Shown: piece by piece, positions 26,006 through 35,148 of the stretch
Layout: every line of letters begins with the position of its first letter
How positions within the stretch are numbered: the stretch's first letter is position 1
Assembly: GCA_009773455.1 (NCBI GenBank)
Contig: WSXU01000023.1
Location: forward strand, 1 to 46,356
DNA: 46,356 bases
Origin: Bacteroidota bacterium
GTDB taxonomy: Bacteria > Bacteroidota > Bacteroidia > Bacteroidales > Lentimicrobiaceae
Direction of reading: 5' to 3'
Translations under genes and position numbers: made by a program
Notes under the pieces: generated by a model
Databases searched by the model: none
What the model saw: the letters and a program-made list of their open reading frames with translations, nothing else
Told to the model about the DNA's origin: nothing

Positions 26006-26746
26006 ATGAATAAAAACAGCAATCATCCATTCCTGCTTTTTCTGGGTATAATGCTGATCTATCAGTTTCTGCTGTCTGTTCTGGTTATTGTTTATGGATA
26101 TGAGGGCAGTTTTCTGCTACTCAATGGCTTTCATCCCAATGGATTTGATGCCCCGATGTTTTTGATGACCCATCTTGGTGATGCCTTGATTCTTACCTCA
26201 CTGCTTGGATTTCTATTTATCCGCAGGGATCCGGCACTCGTCATTCTGATTATCATTGTGGTTATAATTACTGGTCTGACAGGCCAGCTGATGAAAAATT
26301 TTCTCTTCGATTCATGGGACAGGCCGCTGAGTGTTCTTGGAGATAAAGGTAAGGTATATACTGTCTACGGATACCGTCTTTTCAGGAATTCATTCCCGTC
26401 GGGTCACAGCATTACGGTAGCTGCCGCCATCACAACCCTTGTCATGGTGCTTAAGCCGGGTAAGCCGGTTATTGTGGTTCTGGCCATTCTCACGGCGCTG
26501 ATTTCTTATACACGCATCTATGTCGGTGCACATTTCGCCGGTGATGTGTTGGCGGGAACCATTATTGGCATTGCTGGTTCTGCCTACCTGACCACCCGGT
26601 TTTATCCGGCTGTGAGCCGCTGGGTTGAACAGTTGCCCGGGAGAAGACTTTCCCTGATAAAAATTACCCTGTTTGCAATGGCAGTTTCAGGAATGGCCGG
26701 TGGAATTATCATGGCCGGTGATTATCTTAAACTGATGATAGAATAA
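26006..26746 (+). CDS. PAP2-superfamily membrane phosphatase
   Basis: 246 residues from ATG 26006; a TTG 12 codons upstream is rejected. About six hydrophobic spans. The three PAP2 blocks are present: KNFLFDSWDRP (a slightly long KX6RP), SFPSGHS and YTRIYVGAHFAGDVLAG (the SRX5HX3D-type block with Tyr-Thr-Arg replacing the usual Ser-Arg start). Family members dephosphorylate lipid phosphates such as undecaprenyl pyrophosphate or lipid A. It is followed after 18 bases by exonuclease III and starts 48 bases after the ClC stop, so the three may share one transcript. Confidence 0.88.
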   Translation: MNKNSNHPFLLFLGIMLIYQFLLSVLVIVYGYEGSFLLLNGFHPNGFDAPMFLMTHLGDALILTSLLGFLFIRRDPALVILIIIVVIITGLTGQLMKNFLFDSWDRPLSVLGDKGKVYTVYGYRLFRNSFPSGHSITVAAAITTLVMVLKPGKPVIVVLAILTALISYTRIYVGAHFAGDVLAGTIIGIAGSAYLTTRFYPAVSRWVEQLPGRRLSLIKITLFAMAVSGMAGGIIMAGDYLKLMIE

Positions 26747-26764
26747 ACCGGGCACACTCACGAG

Positions 26765-27529
26765 ATGAAAATAATCACCTATAATGTCAACGGCGTCAGG
26801 TCGGCTATAAGCAAGGGCCTGGTTACCTGGATGATGCGTGAAAAGCCGGATGTGCTTTGCCTTCAGGAGATCAAGGCCAATGCCGATCAGATCCCGATGG
26901 AGGAATTTCAGGCCCTGGGTTATCATTGTCACTGGTTTTCAGCCGAAAAAAAAGGGTACAGCGGTGTCGGCCTGCTCAGCCTGAAAAAGCCTGATCATGT
27001 GGAATATGGCATCGGCATCGACCGCTTTGATGCCGAAGGCCGGCTCATCAGGGCCGATTTCGGCGATGTTTCGGTGATCAGTGTTTACCATCCCTCAGGA
27101 ACCACCGGTGAGATCCGTCAGACCCTGAAGATGGAATGGCTCGGTGAATTTTACGATTATGCGCACTTCCTGCTTGAATCGCGGCCAAAGCTGATCCTTT
27201 CGGGTGATTATAACATTTGTCACCGGCCCATCGATATTCATGATCCGGTCAGGAATGCGACCAATTCGGGTTTCCTTCCGGAAGAAAGGGAATGGATGGA
27301 AGATTTTCTGAACAGCGGATTTACCGATACTTTCAGGGTGTTCAACAAGCATCCGCATCATTATACCTGGTGGAGTTACCGTGCCGGGGCCCGTACCCGG
27401 AACCTCGGATGGCGCATCGATTACAATATGGTCAGCAATGCACTCCGGCCTGATCTGATGAATGCCTGGATACAGCCTGATGCCATGCACTCCGACCACT
27501 GCCCGGCGGTGCTTGACATCGATTGCTGA
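26765..27529 (+). CDS. xth: Exodeoxyribonuclease III (AP endonuclease)
   Basis: 254 residues, the normal length of the family. The catalytic blocks are complete: ITYNVNGVRSAI, VLCLQEIKA (metal Glu), GYSGVGLLS, SVYHPSG, LSGDYNICH, WWSYRAGARTRNLGWRIDY and MHSDHCPAVLDI (catalytic Asp-His). The enzyme cuts DNA at abasic sites and trims 3' ends in base excision repair. There is no signal peptide. It sits 18 bases after the PAP2 gene, with a terminator right behind it. Confidence 0.95.
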   Translation: MKIITYNVNGVRSAISKGLVTWMMREKPDVLCLQEIKANADQIPMEEFQALGYHCHWFSAEKKGYSGVGLLSLKKPDHVEYGIGIDRFDAEGRLIRADFGDVSVISVYHPSGTTGEIRQTLKMEWLGEFYDYAHFLLESRPKLILSGDYNICHRPIDIHDPVRNATNSGFLPEEREWMEDFLNSGFTDTFRVFNKHPHHYTWWSYRAGARTRNLGWRIDYNMVSNALRPDLMNAWIQPDAMHSDHCPAVLDIDC

Positions 27530-27540
27530 AATCCTTTACT

Positions 27541-27560
27541 CCCGGCCCGCCGGGCTTTTT
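27541..27560 (+). terminator. Rho-independent terminator after xth
   Basis: CCCGG-CCCG-CCGGG gives a 5-bp GC stem with a 4-nt loop, followed by C and five T. It lies 12 bases past the xth stop, between convergent genes. Confidence 0.75.
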
Positions 27561-27574
27561 CAGACTCGCCCGAT

Positions 27575-28795
27575 TCAGTAGACGGGCATCTCAACCTTGC
27601 CGATGAACAACAGGGTGTTGCTGAGTCTTTCCCTGATGGCAAAAATAAACGGCTTGTCAACCACGAAAGGTTCCGGTGCACTGGTTACTTCAATGCCAAT
27701 GGTGGTTACAGCGGCAGCTTCAGTGCCTTCTTCATTCACATCAACAAAGGTGTTCTGCTTCACAAAACTGACAAAGATATTTTCATCTGAAATACCTGTC
27801 AGATCCGCTAGAGCAGGGTTAAAGGCATCGGTCATGCCGAGCACCTGAAGCTGATCGTTGAGGTATTTTTCATAATCGAATTTAAACTTCGGGATGACGA
27901 TTACTGCTGACAGGGGTGTGATGATGGCATCGAGCCCTCCCGTGATGGCCAGCCATGATTCATGATTGAAATCCTGAAGATAACTGCTCAGGGTTCCATT
28001 GGGGACAATGATGTCCATAGCATAATTCTGTTGTCCGTAGTTCAACTCTATGGCTGTACATTGGTTATCAGAATATTTTCTGTAGGGGAAGTTACCCATC
28101 ATCATGGGCACATTCGCACCGTCACCGTTTTCAGGGTTAAATCGCACCGGCGATGTCAGCAAATTGTCAAACTGATAGGTCCACCGGCCTTTGAAATACA
28201 GGGCATTCATCAGAAACATTACGGCATCCGGTGAGATTTCTTCGAGTACCTTCTCAATTTTTCCGTTGGTATTATCACTTGCCCAGCCATTGATGGTATT
28301 CACGGATGAAGGGTTGTTAAAATCAAGGGCTTCGGTCCTCGCATTGTATGCGGTTTCCAGCCTTTCAAGGAAAGGGCTTTTGACTTCAAAGCCCTGCCTG
28401 TACCAGACCGAATTGGCCAGGGCGAGGTTGATTTCCGGATCGATGGTTAGCAGCTGGGCCACCAGGCTCTGGTAGGTGTCGTTGATTTCTTCCATCGTCA
28501 GATCCTGGTATCCCACCATATCCCGGATCTGGGAGTATGTACCTGAACCGCACCCGTTGAGCAGCATCGATAAAGCCGTGCTGGCGCTTAGGGGCGAAAG
28601 CATCAGGTTTCCATCATCCGCAACAGCGGTTTCCCTGAAAAGATCAATCCCGAATTCATTGCTGTTGGCTATAACCTGGCTGGCTTTGGCAGAAAGGTTA
28701 ACCGGTTTGGGATCTCTGGGACCGGCAGGTGTTTCTTTTTTGCATCCCATACTCAGCAGAACGGGTATCACAAGTATCAAAACATGAATTTTCAT
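27575..28795 (-). CDS. Serpin-family protease inhibitor, lipoprotein
   Basis: 406 residues from the ATG at 28795. The signal peptide ends in a lipobox (LLSMGCKKE), so the protein is lipid-anchored. The serpin fold follows: NLMLSPLSASTALSMLLNG, ANSVWYRQGFEVKSPFLE, NGWASDNTNGKIEKVLEE, MFLMNALYFKGRWTYQFD and the C-terminal KPFIFAIRERLSNTLLFIGKV. The reactive-loop hinge EEGTEAAAVT (from residue 355) has small residues at the positions needed for loop insertion, so it is likely a working inhibitor. The scissile bond lies in the IGIEVTSAPEP part and cannot be placed by eye. It probably protects the cell from serine or cysteine proteases, its own or foreign. Confidence 0.93.
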   Translation of the reverse strand: MKIHVLILVIPVLLSMGCKKETPAGPRDPKPVNLSAKASQVIANSNEFGIDLFRETAVADDGNLMLSPLSASTALSMLLNGCGSGTYSQIRDMVGYQDLTMEEINDTYQSLVAQLLTIDPEINLALANSVWYRQGFEVKSPFLERLETAYNARTEALDFNNPSSVNTINGWASDNTNGKIEKVLEEISPDAVMFLMNALYFKGRWTYQFDNLLTSPVRFNPENGDGANVPMMMGNFPYRKYSDNQCTAIELNYGQQNYAMDIIVPNGTLSSYLQDFNHESWLAITGGLDAIITPLSAVIVIPKFKFDYEKYLNDQLQVLGMTDAFNPALADLTGISDENIFVSFVKQNTFVDVNEEGTEAAAVTTIGIEVTSAPEPFVVDKPFIFAIRERLSNTLLFIGKVEMPVY

Positions 28796-28819
28796 ATAAC
28801 CTTTTTTTGAGTGAAACAC

Positions 28820-28833
28820 CAGGTCCTGACCTG
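28820..28833. promoter_or_regulatory. Palindrome upstream of the serpin gene
   Basis: CAGGTC-CT-GACCTG is a perfect 6-bp inverted repeat 25 bases upstream of the serpin ATG, a size and place that would suit an operator. No regulator is encoded next to it. Confidence 0.3.
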
Positions 28834-28892
28834 AGAGGTTGATTTATTCAATACAGAGATAACAAATGCCAGGAAAGGTTGCACGTAAGAAA

Positions 28893-28929
28893 GAAAAAAC
28901 AGCTGCAGAAGTTTTTGTTCCGCAGCTGT
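28893..28929 (-). terminator. Rho-independent terminator of the adhesin operon
   Basis: On the minus strand ACAGCTGC and GCAGCTGT form an 8-bp stem (28929-28922 and 28906-28899), followed by six T (28898-28893). It lies about 135 bases after the stop of the SprB-repeat gene. Confidence 0.85.
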
Positions 28930-29065
28930 AAAAATAAGAGAAGAAATTGTATTTAAAGACCCCCGGTAAACAGGAATCTGCTGGTAAAATGTCCCCCCGA
29001 CCTTTTAATCCTGGCAGATTTCTGCAAAATACTGATTGCATTCAACGATCATTTCCCCGCATTTT

Positions 29066-32000
29066 TTATCTGATGATGGTTACATCTCCTGTTACCGGAC
29101 TCGAAAGCGTCCTGGTTACGTAGGATGGTGCCTCATAAGAGATGACATAAACGTAAACACCCGGTGGCGCAGGTACGCCTTCGATGGTTCCATCCCATCC
29201 TTTACCGGTATCCGAAGAGGTAAACAACAGTTGTCCCCACTTGGAATAGATACTCATATTGTACAGCGAAGGTTCAAATCCGTTGAACAATGGTTTGAAG
29301 GAGTCGTTCAGGTTATCACCATTCGGTGTAAACGCATTGGGTATAAGCAGCTCAATGTTGCAGGGCACCAGTTGTACCGTGTCAACAGCTTTACAGCTAT
29401 TGGTATCAACAACCTGTACCCAGTAAATGCCTTGTTCATAAACAAGCTGGCTTTCAGCCGTGCTGCCATCCTGCCACAGGTACGAAGCATATCCGCTTCC
29501 CGGTGCGAGCAATACCTGCTGTCCGTAGCAGATGGTGTCGGCATAACCGATATAGATGACTGGTTTCGGGTTAACCTTGACAGAAACCAGTTTTGTGGTA
29601 TTGCAGAAGTCAGGATTCGTGGCGATCACCTGGTACTGGCCACCATCATTCATGCCCAACCTTCCCAGTTGCCAGTCGGATCCGTTGTGCTTGAATCCGG
29701 AAGGTCCGGTCCATTCAAACAGAAGCTGCTGGTCATCAAGAGAGCCTGCCTGCAGGGTTAAGGTGTCTTCTTCGCAATATACGCCATCACCTGACGTGTA
29801 TACCAACGGACTCGGCAGAACTTCGGCCAGCCCCTGGGTATAAATGGCCGGAATCTCATAGCCTGCCGAAGCATAGATTATACACTGCAGCCAATGCCAT
29901 TCAAGATCGGTATTTCCTGCCGCAATGGCATTAAACCCGAGGGAGAACAACAGGTCTCCGCCCGGAACAGTTGTAGATCCGGTATTCTGATAAGTAATTC
30001 TGAGAACACCCGGATAGACGAATGATGTACTGACCCCGGCTGCATTCAGGGCCGGGTTATATTGTGAAATTCCGGTAAATTCAATAACGCCCGGATCGTA
30101 TGAGAGTTCGATCGTAAATCCTGAAACATTGGTAAAGTCATAGGCCAGCACTGGTACACCAACAGGTGTGTTTACACAGCCAATGACCCTTCCGGCCATC
30201 AGCTGAACCTCCCCATTGATCAGATTCCGGATAATAAATCCGAGTGATGTGATGCAGCCGTTTGCATCTTTCACAAAGGCTGTGTAGTTGCCTGGTAGCA
30301 GGCCATAGAAGGTGTCAGACGATTGCCACAGGATACCATCAAGAGAATATTCCATTGGTTCGGCCTGACTGTCTGCGATTACTTCGGCAATACCATCCGG
30401 TTGTCCGTCGTTGGCCGGTGTGCAACTGACTTCAATAATGGAAGGACCAGCGAGAGCCGGAACTATGAGTCCGGTCAGTTGTTCTTCGCAGCCATGGCTG
30501 TCTCTTACAACAACTGTATAAACGCCTGAGGTCAATCCGGTAAATTCGCCGGATGATTGCCATGAAGCTGTTCCTTCAAGCCTGTATTCATGGCTTCCTG
30601 AGCCACCCGTAGAAGTAATAATGATCTTTCCGTTGGGCTCACCACAGGTTGATGGTACAATAGATTCTGAAGCAACAATAGCCGGGGGACTCGTTACAAC
30701 AAAGAGTCCGAGCGGCATGGTGCATCCGGCTTTGTTGGCGTCGCCCAGCCAAATATCATAGGTTCCTGCAGCAAGGCCGGTAAAGTTTCCTGTTAATGTC
30801 CAGTTTGCTCCGCCATCAATGCTGAACTCATAGGTTCCTGAACCACCAGTGATGTTTGTAAACGATATTTCACCATCCAATGCACCAATGCAGGAAACCT
30901 CTGTCTGAACAACCGTTGCACTTAACTGGCCTGGTTCTTCAATGGTAACTGAAGCCGAGGCTGTGCTGCCCAGGGCGTCGGTAACGGTGATTGTATAAGA
31001 TCCGGCCATCAATCCTGTTGCTGATGCAGTTGTCTGTGCTGCAGGATCATTCCAGAGGTGAGAATATGGCTCAACACCTCCTGTAGCAGTAGAAGAAGCC
31101 TGACCATCAGTATATCCGAAGCATGAAACATGCTGAACAACAATTGCGGTTACTGCCAGTCCCGGGATTGGGTCTGTCAGGGTAACAGCGCCATTAGCGG
31201 TACAACCGTGAGCGTCGGTAACGGTAACATTGTAAGTGCCGGCACTGAGACCGGTTGCAGTTGCTGTGGATTGTGCGGCCGGGTCATCCCACAGGTAAGT
31301 ATAAGGTGCGGTTCCGCCCGATTCAATGGCTGTTGCCTGACCATCATTGCCACCTGGCGTGGTCGGATTGATTCCTGAAACATTCACCAGAAGTTCACCC
31401 GGTTCGGTTATGGTAACCGAAGCCGTAACGGTTGTGTTGGTTGCATCGGTCACCGATACAGTGTAGGTTCCGGCCGCCAGTCCTGTAGCCGTGGCGGTGA
31501 TTTGCGCTGCCGGATCATTCCAGAGATAACTGTATGGTGCAACACCATTGGTTGCCGTGGCAGTTGCCTGACCATCACTGAATCCGAAGCAGGAAACATG
31601 TTGATCAACAACAGCAGTAACAGAAAGGTCAGAGGCCGGATCGGTCAGTATAATCTGACCGGTTGCCGTACAACCATGAGCATCCGTAACTGTAACATTG
31701 TAGGTGCCTGCGGTGAGTCCGTTTGCTGTTGCCGTGGTTTGTGCGGCCGGATCATCCCACAAATAGGAATATGGCGGTGTTCCACCGGTAACGGTAGCTG
31801 TAGCCTGACCATTGCCGGCGCCCATAGGATTCGGGTTGATTCCTGTTACATTGACAATAAGTTCATCCGGTTCGGTGATGGTAACCGAAGCGGCGACAGT
31901 GGTATTGGTAGCATCGGATACCGATACGATGTAGGTTCCGGCTGCCAGCCCGGTGGCCGTTGCAGTGGTTTGTGCTGCCGGATCATTCCAGAGGTAACTA

Positions 32001-34075
32001 TATGGTGCAACGCCGTTGGTTGCTGTTGCCGTTGCCTGACCATCACTCAGCCCGAAGCAGGAAACATGCTGATCAACAACAGCAGTAACCGAAAGGTCAG
32101 AGGCCGGATCGGTCAGGATAATCTGACCGGTTGCCGTACAACCATGGGCATCCGTAACTGTAACATGGTAGGTACCTGCTGTGAGTCCTGTCGCTGTTGC
32201 CGTGGTTTGTGCGGCCGGATCATCCCACAAATAGGTATATGGCGGTGTTCCGCCGTTTGCGTTGGCTGTAGCCTGACCATTGGCAGCGCCCATTGGATTC
32301 GGATTAATTCCCGAAACAATCACGATCAATTCGTTTGGTTCTGTGATGGTTACTGAGGCAACAACTGAACTTCCGTCTGCATCGGTTACTGTAACAGTAT
32401 AGTTGCCGGCCTGCAGGTTGATGGCTGTTGGTGTGGTCTGGGCTGCCGGGTCATTCCACAAATAGCCGTATGGTGCTGTGCCGCCTGTAGCCGTAACAGT
32501 TGCCTGACCATCGCTGTAGCCAAAACAGGAAACATGCTGATCAACCAATGCACTGGCATTCAATCCCGGGCCCGGGTCAGTCAGGGTAATTGTTTTTTCT
32601 GCCCGGCACCCGTTGGCATCGGTCACTGAAACTGTGTAAGTGCCTGCAGTCAATCCAGTAGCTGTAGCTGTGGTTTGTGCCAATGGATCATCCCAAAGAT
32701 AGGTGTAAGGCAGGGTGCCTCCCGTGACAATCGCTATGGCCTGTCCATCGTTGCCCCCCGGTACAGATGGGTTGGTTCCACTGACATTCACGATAAGTTC
32801 ATCGGGTTGGGTAATGATAACGGTGGTATTGACACTATAACCTGTTGCATCTGTAACCGAAACGGTGTATGTACCGGCAGGCAGATTGGTTGCAGTGGCA
32901 GTGGTTTGTGCCATCGGATCACTCCAGAGATAACTGTATGGCTCTGTTCCACCGGTAGCAGAAGCCGTTGCCTGTCCATCGCTGTAGCCAAAGCAGGATA
33001 CCTGCAGGTCAACAATGGCTGTTATGGCAAGGTCTGAGGTCGGTTCAGTCAGGGTGATGGTCCTGTTGGTTCTGCAGCCATTGGCGTCAGTCACTTCAAC
33101 AGTATAGGTGCCTGCAACAAGTGCTGTTGCAGTGGCGGTAGTTTGCGCAAGCGGATCATCCCACAGATAGGTGTAAGGAGCGGTTCCACCGGTCACTATA
33201 GCTGTAGCTTCTCCATCATTGCCTCCCGGAATGGAAGGATTGGTGCCATTGATGTTTACTGTAAGTTCATCAGGCTGCGTGATGGTTACTGTGCCGGATA
33301 TTGTACATCCCGAAGCATCGGTGATGGTGAAGTTGTAATCACCTGCAGCATAGCCCTCATACAATCCATCGGCATGAACAATGCCTTCAAGTTCAAAGGT
33401 ATAGGGCTCAGTTCCTCCTGAAGCAACCAGCTGAACTGATCCGTCTGATAAACCGTAGCAACTGACATTTGTAATCAGGTTGTCTGTCTGGAGGTCGCCA
33501 AAGGTGATGGTTACCGAAGATTCAGCAGGCGGGCAGCTTCCTTCACGTCCGAAGCCGGTTGCTGTCAGTGTGAGTGTAACGGTGCCCAGCGAGATGTCGG
33601 TTGGCCCGAATGTATAGGTCGGGTTCAGCAACGTGGCATCATCAAAGGATCCGTCACCTGTACTTGTCCATTGCAGGTTCATGAATTCCGACGCGGTGGC
33701 ATTGATAAGGGTATATGGATTGCTGCTGCACAGGGTAACATCTTCTCCTGCATCAGCCTGAGGTATTTCAAATACCCTGATGGTGCCGAGTTCAAGACTA
33801 TCGCATCCGTGAATACTGGTTTGAATCACAGAAAGAATATACTCTCCGGCTGCCACATTCCAGAGGATGGTGACCGTATCGGCTGTTTCCGGTAAACTGG
33901 TGATGGTTCCGACCGGATCGGTGAGTGACCAGGCATAGGTTGAATTCAGCTCTCCGTCGATGCGGTAATGTCTTTCTGAACCAACACATACACTGTCGAT
34001 CACATACGTCTGGCCGGCCGCTCCTAAAGCGACGGCAAGAAGTAATGTCAACAATATATGTTTCAGCCTGATCAT
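29066..34075 (-). CDS. SprB-repeat surface adhesin with gliding-motility-type C-terminal domain
   Basis: 1,669 residues. Signal peptide (IRLKHILLTLLLAVALGAAGQ), then an Ig/PKD-like N-terminal region (to about 185). About 14 SprB-type repeats follow (about 190-1270). Most alternate between type A (VSCFGYSDGQATATATGG ... LWNDP) and type B (NPxxPGGNDGQATA ... LWDDP), with a combined period of 156 residues. Then come a cohesin-like domain (about 29815-30215; ELSYDPGVIEFTG), an Ig-like domain (FEWTGPSGF) and the CHU_C domain of about 92 residues from LIPNAFTPNGDNLND to the end. SprB of gliding Bacteroidota is a mobile surface adhesin exported by T9SS, and this protein is likely a similar adhesin. 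It starts 1 base after the stop of the upstream gene. The Cys in each type A repeat is unpaired within the repeat. Confidence 0.92.
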   Translation of the reverse strand: MIRLKHILLTLLLAVALGAAGQTYVIDSVCVGSERHYRIDGELNSTYAWSLTDPVGTITSLPETADTVTILWNVAAGEYILSVIQTSIHGCDSLELGTIRVFEIPQADAGEDVTLCSSNPYTLINATASEFMNLQWTSTGDGSFDDATLLNPTYTFGPTDISLGTVTLTLTATGFGREGSCPPAESSVTITFGDLQTDNLITNVSCYGLSDGSVQLVASGGTEPYTFELEGIVHADGLYEGYAAGDYNFTITDASGCTISGTVTITQPDELTVNINGTNPSIPGGNDGEATAIVTGGTAPYTYLWDDPLAQTTATATALVAGTYTVEVTDANGCRTNRTITLTEPTSDLAITAIVDLQVSCFGYSDGQATASATGGTEPYSYLWSDPMAQTTATATNLPAGTYTVSVTDATGYSVNTTVIITQPDELIVNVSGTNPSVPGGNDGQAIAIVTGGTLPYTYLWDDPLAQTTATATGLTAGTYTVSVTDANGCRAEKTITLTDPGPGLNASALVDQHVSCFGYSDGQATVTATGGTAPYGYLWNDPAAQTTPTAINLQAGNYTVTVTDADGSSVVASVTITEPNELIVIVSGINPNPMGAANGQATANANGGTPPYTYLWDDPAAQTTATATGLTAGTYHVTVTDAHGCTATGQIILTDPASDLSVTAVVDQHVSCFGLSDGQATATATNGVAPYSYLWNDPAAQTTATATGLAAGTYIVSVSDATNTTVAASVTITEPDELIVNVTGINPNPMGAGNGQATATVTGGTPPYSYLWDDPAAQTTATANGLTAGTYNVTVTDAHGCTATGQIILTDPASDLSVTAVVDQHVSCFGFSDGQATATATNGVAPYSYLWNDPAAQITATATGLAAGTYTVSVTDATNTTVTASVTITEPGELLVNVSGINPTTPGGNDGQATAIESGGTAPYTYLWDDPAAQSTATATGLSAGTYNVTVTDAHGCTANGAVTLTDPIPGLAVTAIVVQHVSCFGYTDGQASSTATGGVEPYSHLWNDPAAQTTASATGLMAGSYTITVTDALGSTASASVTIEEPGQLSATVVQTEVSCIGALDGEISFTNITGGSGTYEFSIDGGANWTLTGNFTGLAAGTYDIWLGDANKAGCTMPLGLFVVTSPPAIVASESIVPSTCGEPNGKIIITSTGGSGSHEYRLEGTASWQSSGEFTGLTSGVYTVVVRDSHGCEEQLTGLIVPALAGPSIIEVSCTPANDGQPDGIAEVIADSQAEPMEYSLDGILWQSSDTFYGLLPGNYTAFVKDANGCITSLGFIIRNLINGEVQLMAGRVIGCVNTPVGVPVLAYDFTNVSGFTIELSYDPGVIEFTGISQYNPALNAAGVSTSFVYPGVLRITYQNTGSTTVPGGDLLFSLGFNAIAAGNTDLEWHWLQCIIYASAGYEIPAIYTQGLAEVLPSPLVYTSGDGVYCEEDTLTLQAGSLDDQQLLFEWTGPSGFKHNGSDWQLGRLGMNDGGQYQVIATNPDFCNTTKLVSVKVNPKPVIYIGYADTICYGQQVLLAPGSGYASYLWQDGSTAESQLVYEQGIYWVQVVDTNSCKAVDTVQLVPCNIELLIPNAFTPNGDNLNDSFKPLFNGFEPSLYNMSIYSKWGQLLFTSSDTGKGWDGTIEGVPAPPGVYVYVISYEAPSYVTRTLSSPVTGDVTIIR
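30400..33500 (-). repeat. SprB-repeat array with 468-bp A-B super-repeat
   Basis: TGATCAAC in equivalent positions at 31602 and 32070 gives an exact 468-bp period (156 codons). These two neighbouring units are the most alike. Other units have the same A-B order with more divergence, and the three repeats nearest the 3' end are irregular. Confidence 0.88.
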
Positions 34076-34076
34076 G

Positions 34077-34757
34077 CTATTTTTTCTTTGTTAAGGGTTC
34101 ATATTGGTAAATACGTGAACTGCCTGGTTTCGGATTAACCGTTACCGTGACAGAGTTCGACGGATTGTTGTTTGTTCCGTTTATATCGGTTACCGATGTT
34201 ACGGTGTAGGTCGTTGTAGTGGTAGGAGTGAGTGTCAGAATATAGGGGCTTGCCATGATGTTGTCATAGGTTATTGTTGAAGTTCCATCAAAAACATTGA
34301 TACTCCAGGGCGCTTCTCCTGTCAGGTTGATCACAAGCGTTGCATCATCCCCTTTACAGATGGGTGATGGATCATCCAGTACCGCGTAGGGCAGTGCTTC
34401 AAGCACCGTCATCATACCCAGTCTGATGTTTGAGCATCCGGTAGCGGATGTGGCAGTCACTTTAAAGTAGTAGACGCCAGGTGTAACCCAGGTAACCTGG
34501 ACCATTGGTCCTGTGTTGCTTCCAGTGAAATAAGCATCAGCAGGCGGACAGTTACCGGGGATGGCTGCAAAATTTATACTTACATCATCGGTGTAGAGGT
34601 CCCAGGTATATGTTGTACCAACGACTTCCTCCACACCAAGGTCTGAAGTTTGACCAGCATACACAGTATTCGTCTGGGCCATGGCAGGGGCCATGGTCAG
34701 CAGCAATGCAATTGCCACCAGGAACAGACGTAATATGTTATACAATGGTCGTTTCAT
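34077..34757 (-). CDS. Small secreted protein with PKD-like domain, adhesin-operon member
   Basis: 226 residues with a signal peptide (KRPLYNILRLFLVAIALLLTMAPAMAQ). The body contains a PKD-like segment (TTYTWDLYTDDVSINF ... PGVYYFKVTATSATGCSNIRLG) and a second Ig-like strand set (SPICKGDDATLVINLTGEAPW ... TYTVTSVTDING). It ends in a basic tail and has no T9SS domain that I recognise. The stop lies 1 base before the start of the SprB-repeat gene, so the two are made from one mRNA. It may be a partner or periplasmic chaperone of the adhesin. That is inference from position. Confidence 0.82.
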   Translation of the reverse strand: MKRPLYNILRLFLVAIALLLTMAPAMAQTNTVYAGQTSDLGVEEVVGTTYTWDLYTDDVSINFAAIPGNCPPADAYFTGSNTGPMVQVTWVTPGVYYFKVTATSATGCSNIRLGMMTVLEALPYAVLDDPSPICKGDDATLVINLTGEAPWSINVFDGTSTITYDNIMASPYILTLTPTTTTTYTVTSVTDINGTNNNPSNSVTVTVNPKPGSSRIYQYEPLTKKK

Positions 34758-34985
34758 CTAATATGTTCAGAGCTTTTGGCTCATTGTTGTTGTTGCTTCG
34801 TTGTTTTTTGTCCTCTTTAAGTTCTTCAGATTTGTTTTCATTCGTTCCTGAGGGCCATGAAATCTCATGGACCCTTTACATTTCCCCTGAGGTAATTTTT
34901 CAAATTTCTGGTCAATATAAATAGTTGATAATCAACAATATAAATATTGAAAAAATCGTTCTCAACAGGGCATACCTCTCCCTGT

Positions 34986-35148
34986 ACCGGTTTTGAGGCC
35001 GGTTTTCCAGGCGCTGGTCGTAGCCATAGGGCTGGCGCCCGACTCCTGGCTGCTGAGTCTCTTGGCCGGTGTGTTACCGGGATCCTGTGATACCTGGGTA
35101 TAACTTCCCCTTGTATCATGGATACCTTGTCCCTGGGTCGGTTCGACC
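34986..35148. ncRNA. Hairpin-dense GC-rich block, possible structured RNA
   Basis: Six non-overlapping stem candidates follow one another: ACCGG/CCGGT (34986-35003), GGCGC/GCGCC (35010-35039), GACTC/GAGTC (35041-35059), TACC/GGTA (35091-35100), GTATC-ATG-GATAC (35113-35125) and GGTCG-GTT-CGACC (35136-35148). The block is much richer in G and C than its AT-rich flanks and codes for nothing recognisable. Strand is not decidable. A decayed gene is the main alternative. Confidence 0.25.

Noticed and set aside
31502-32356. Plus-strand ORF of 284 residues opposite the SprB array
   Set aside because: It is a shadow of the repeat array on the other strand: repetitive, rich in Cys/Arg, no start context.
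35136-35148. tRNA T-arm-like GGTTCGA
   Set aside because: No acceptor, D or anticodon stem can be built around it. The hexamer is part of a short hairpin.
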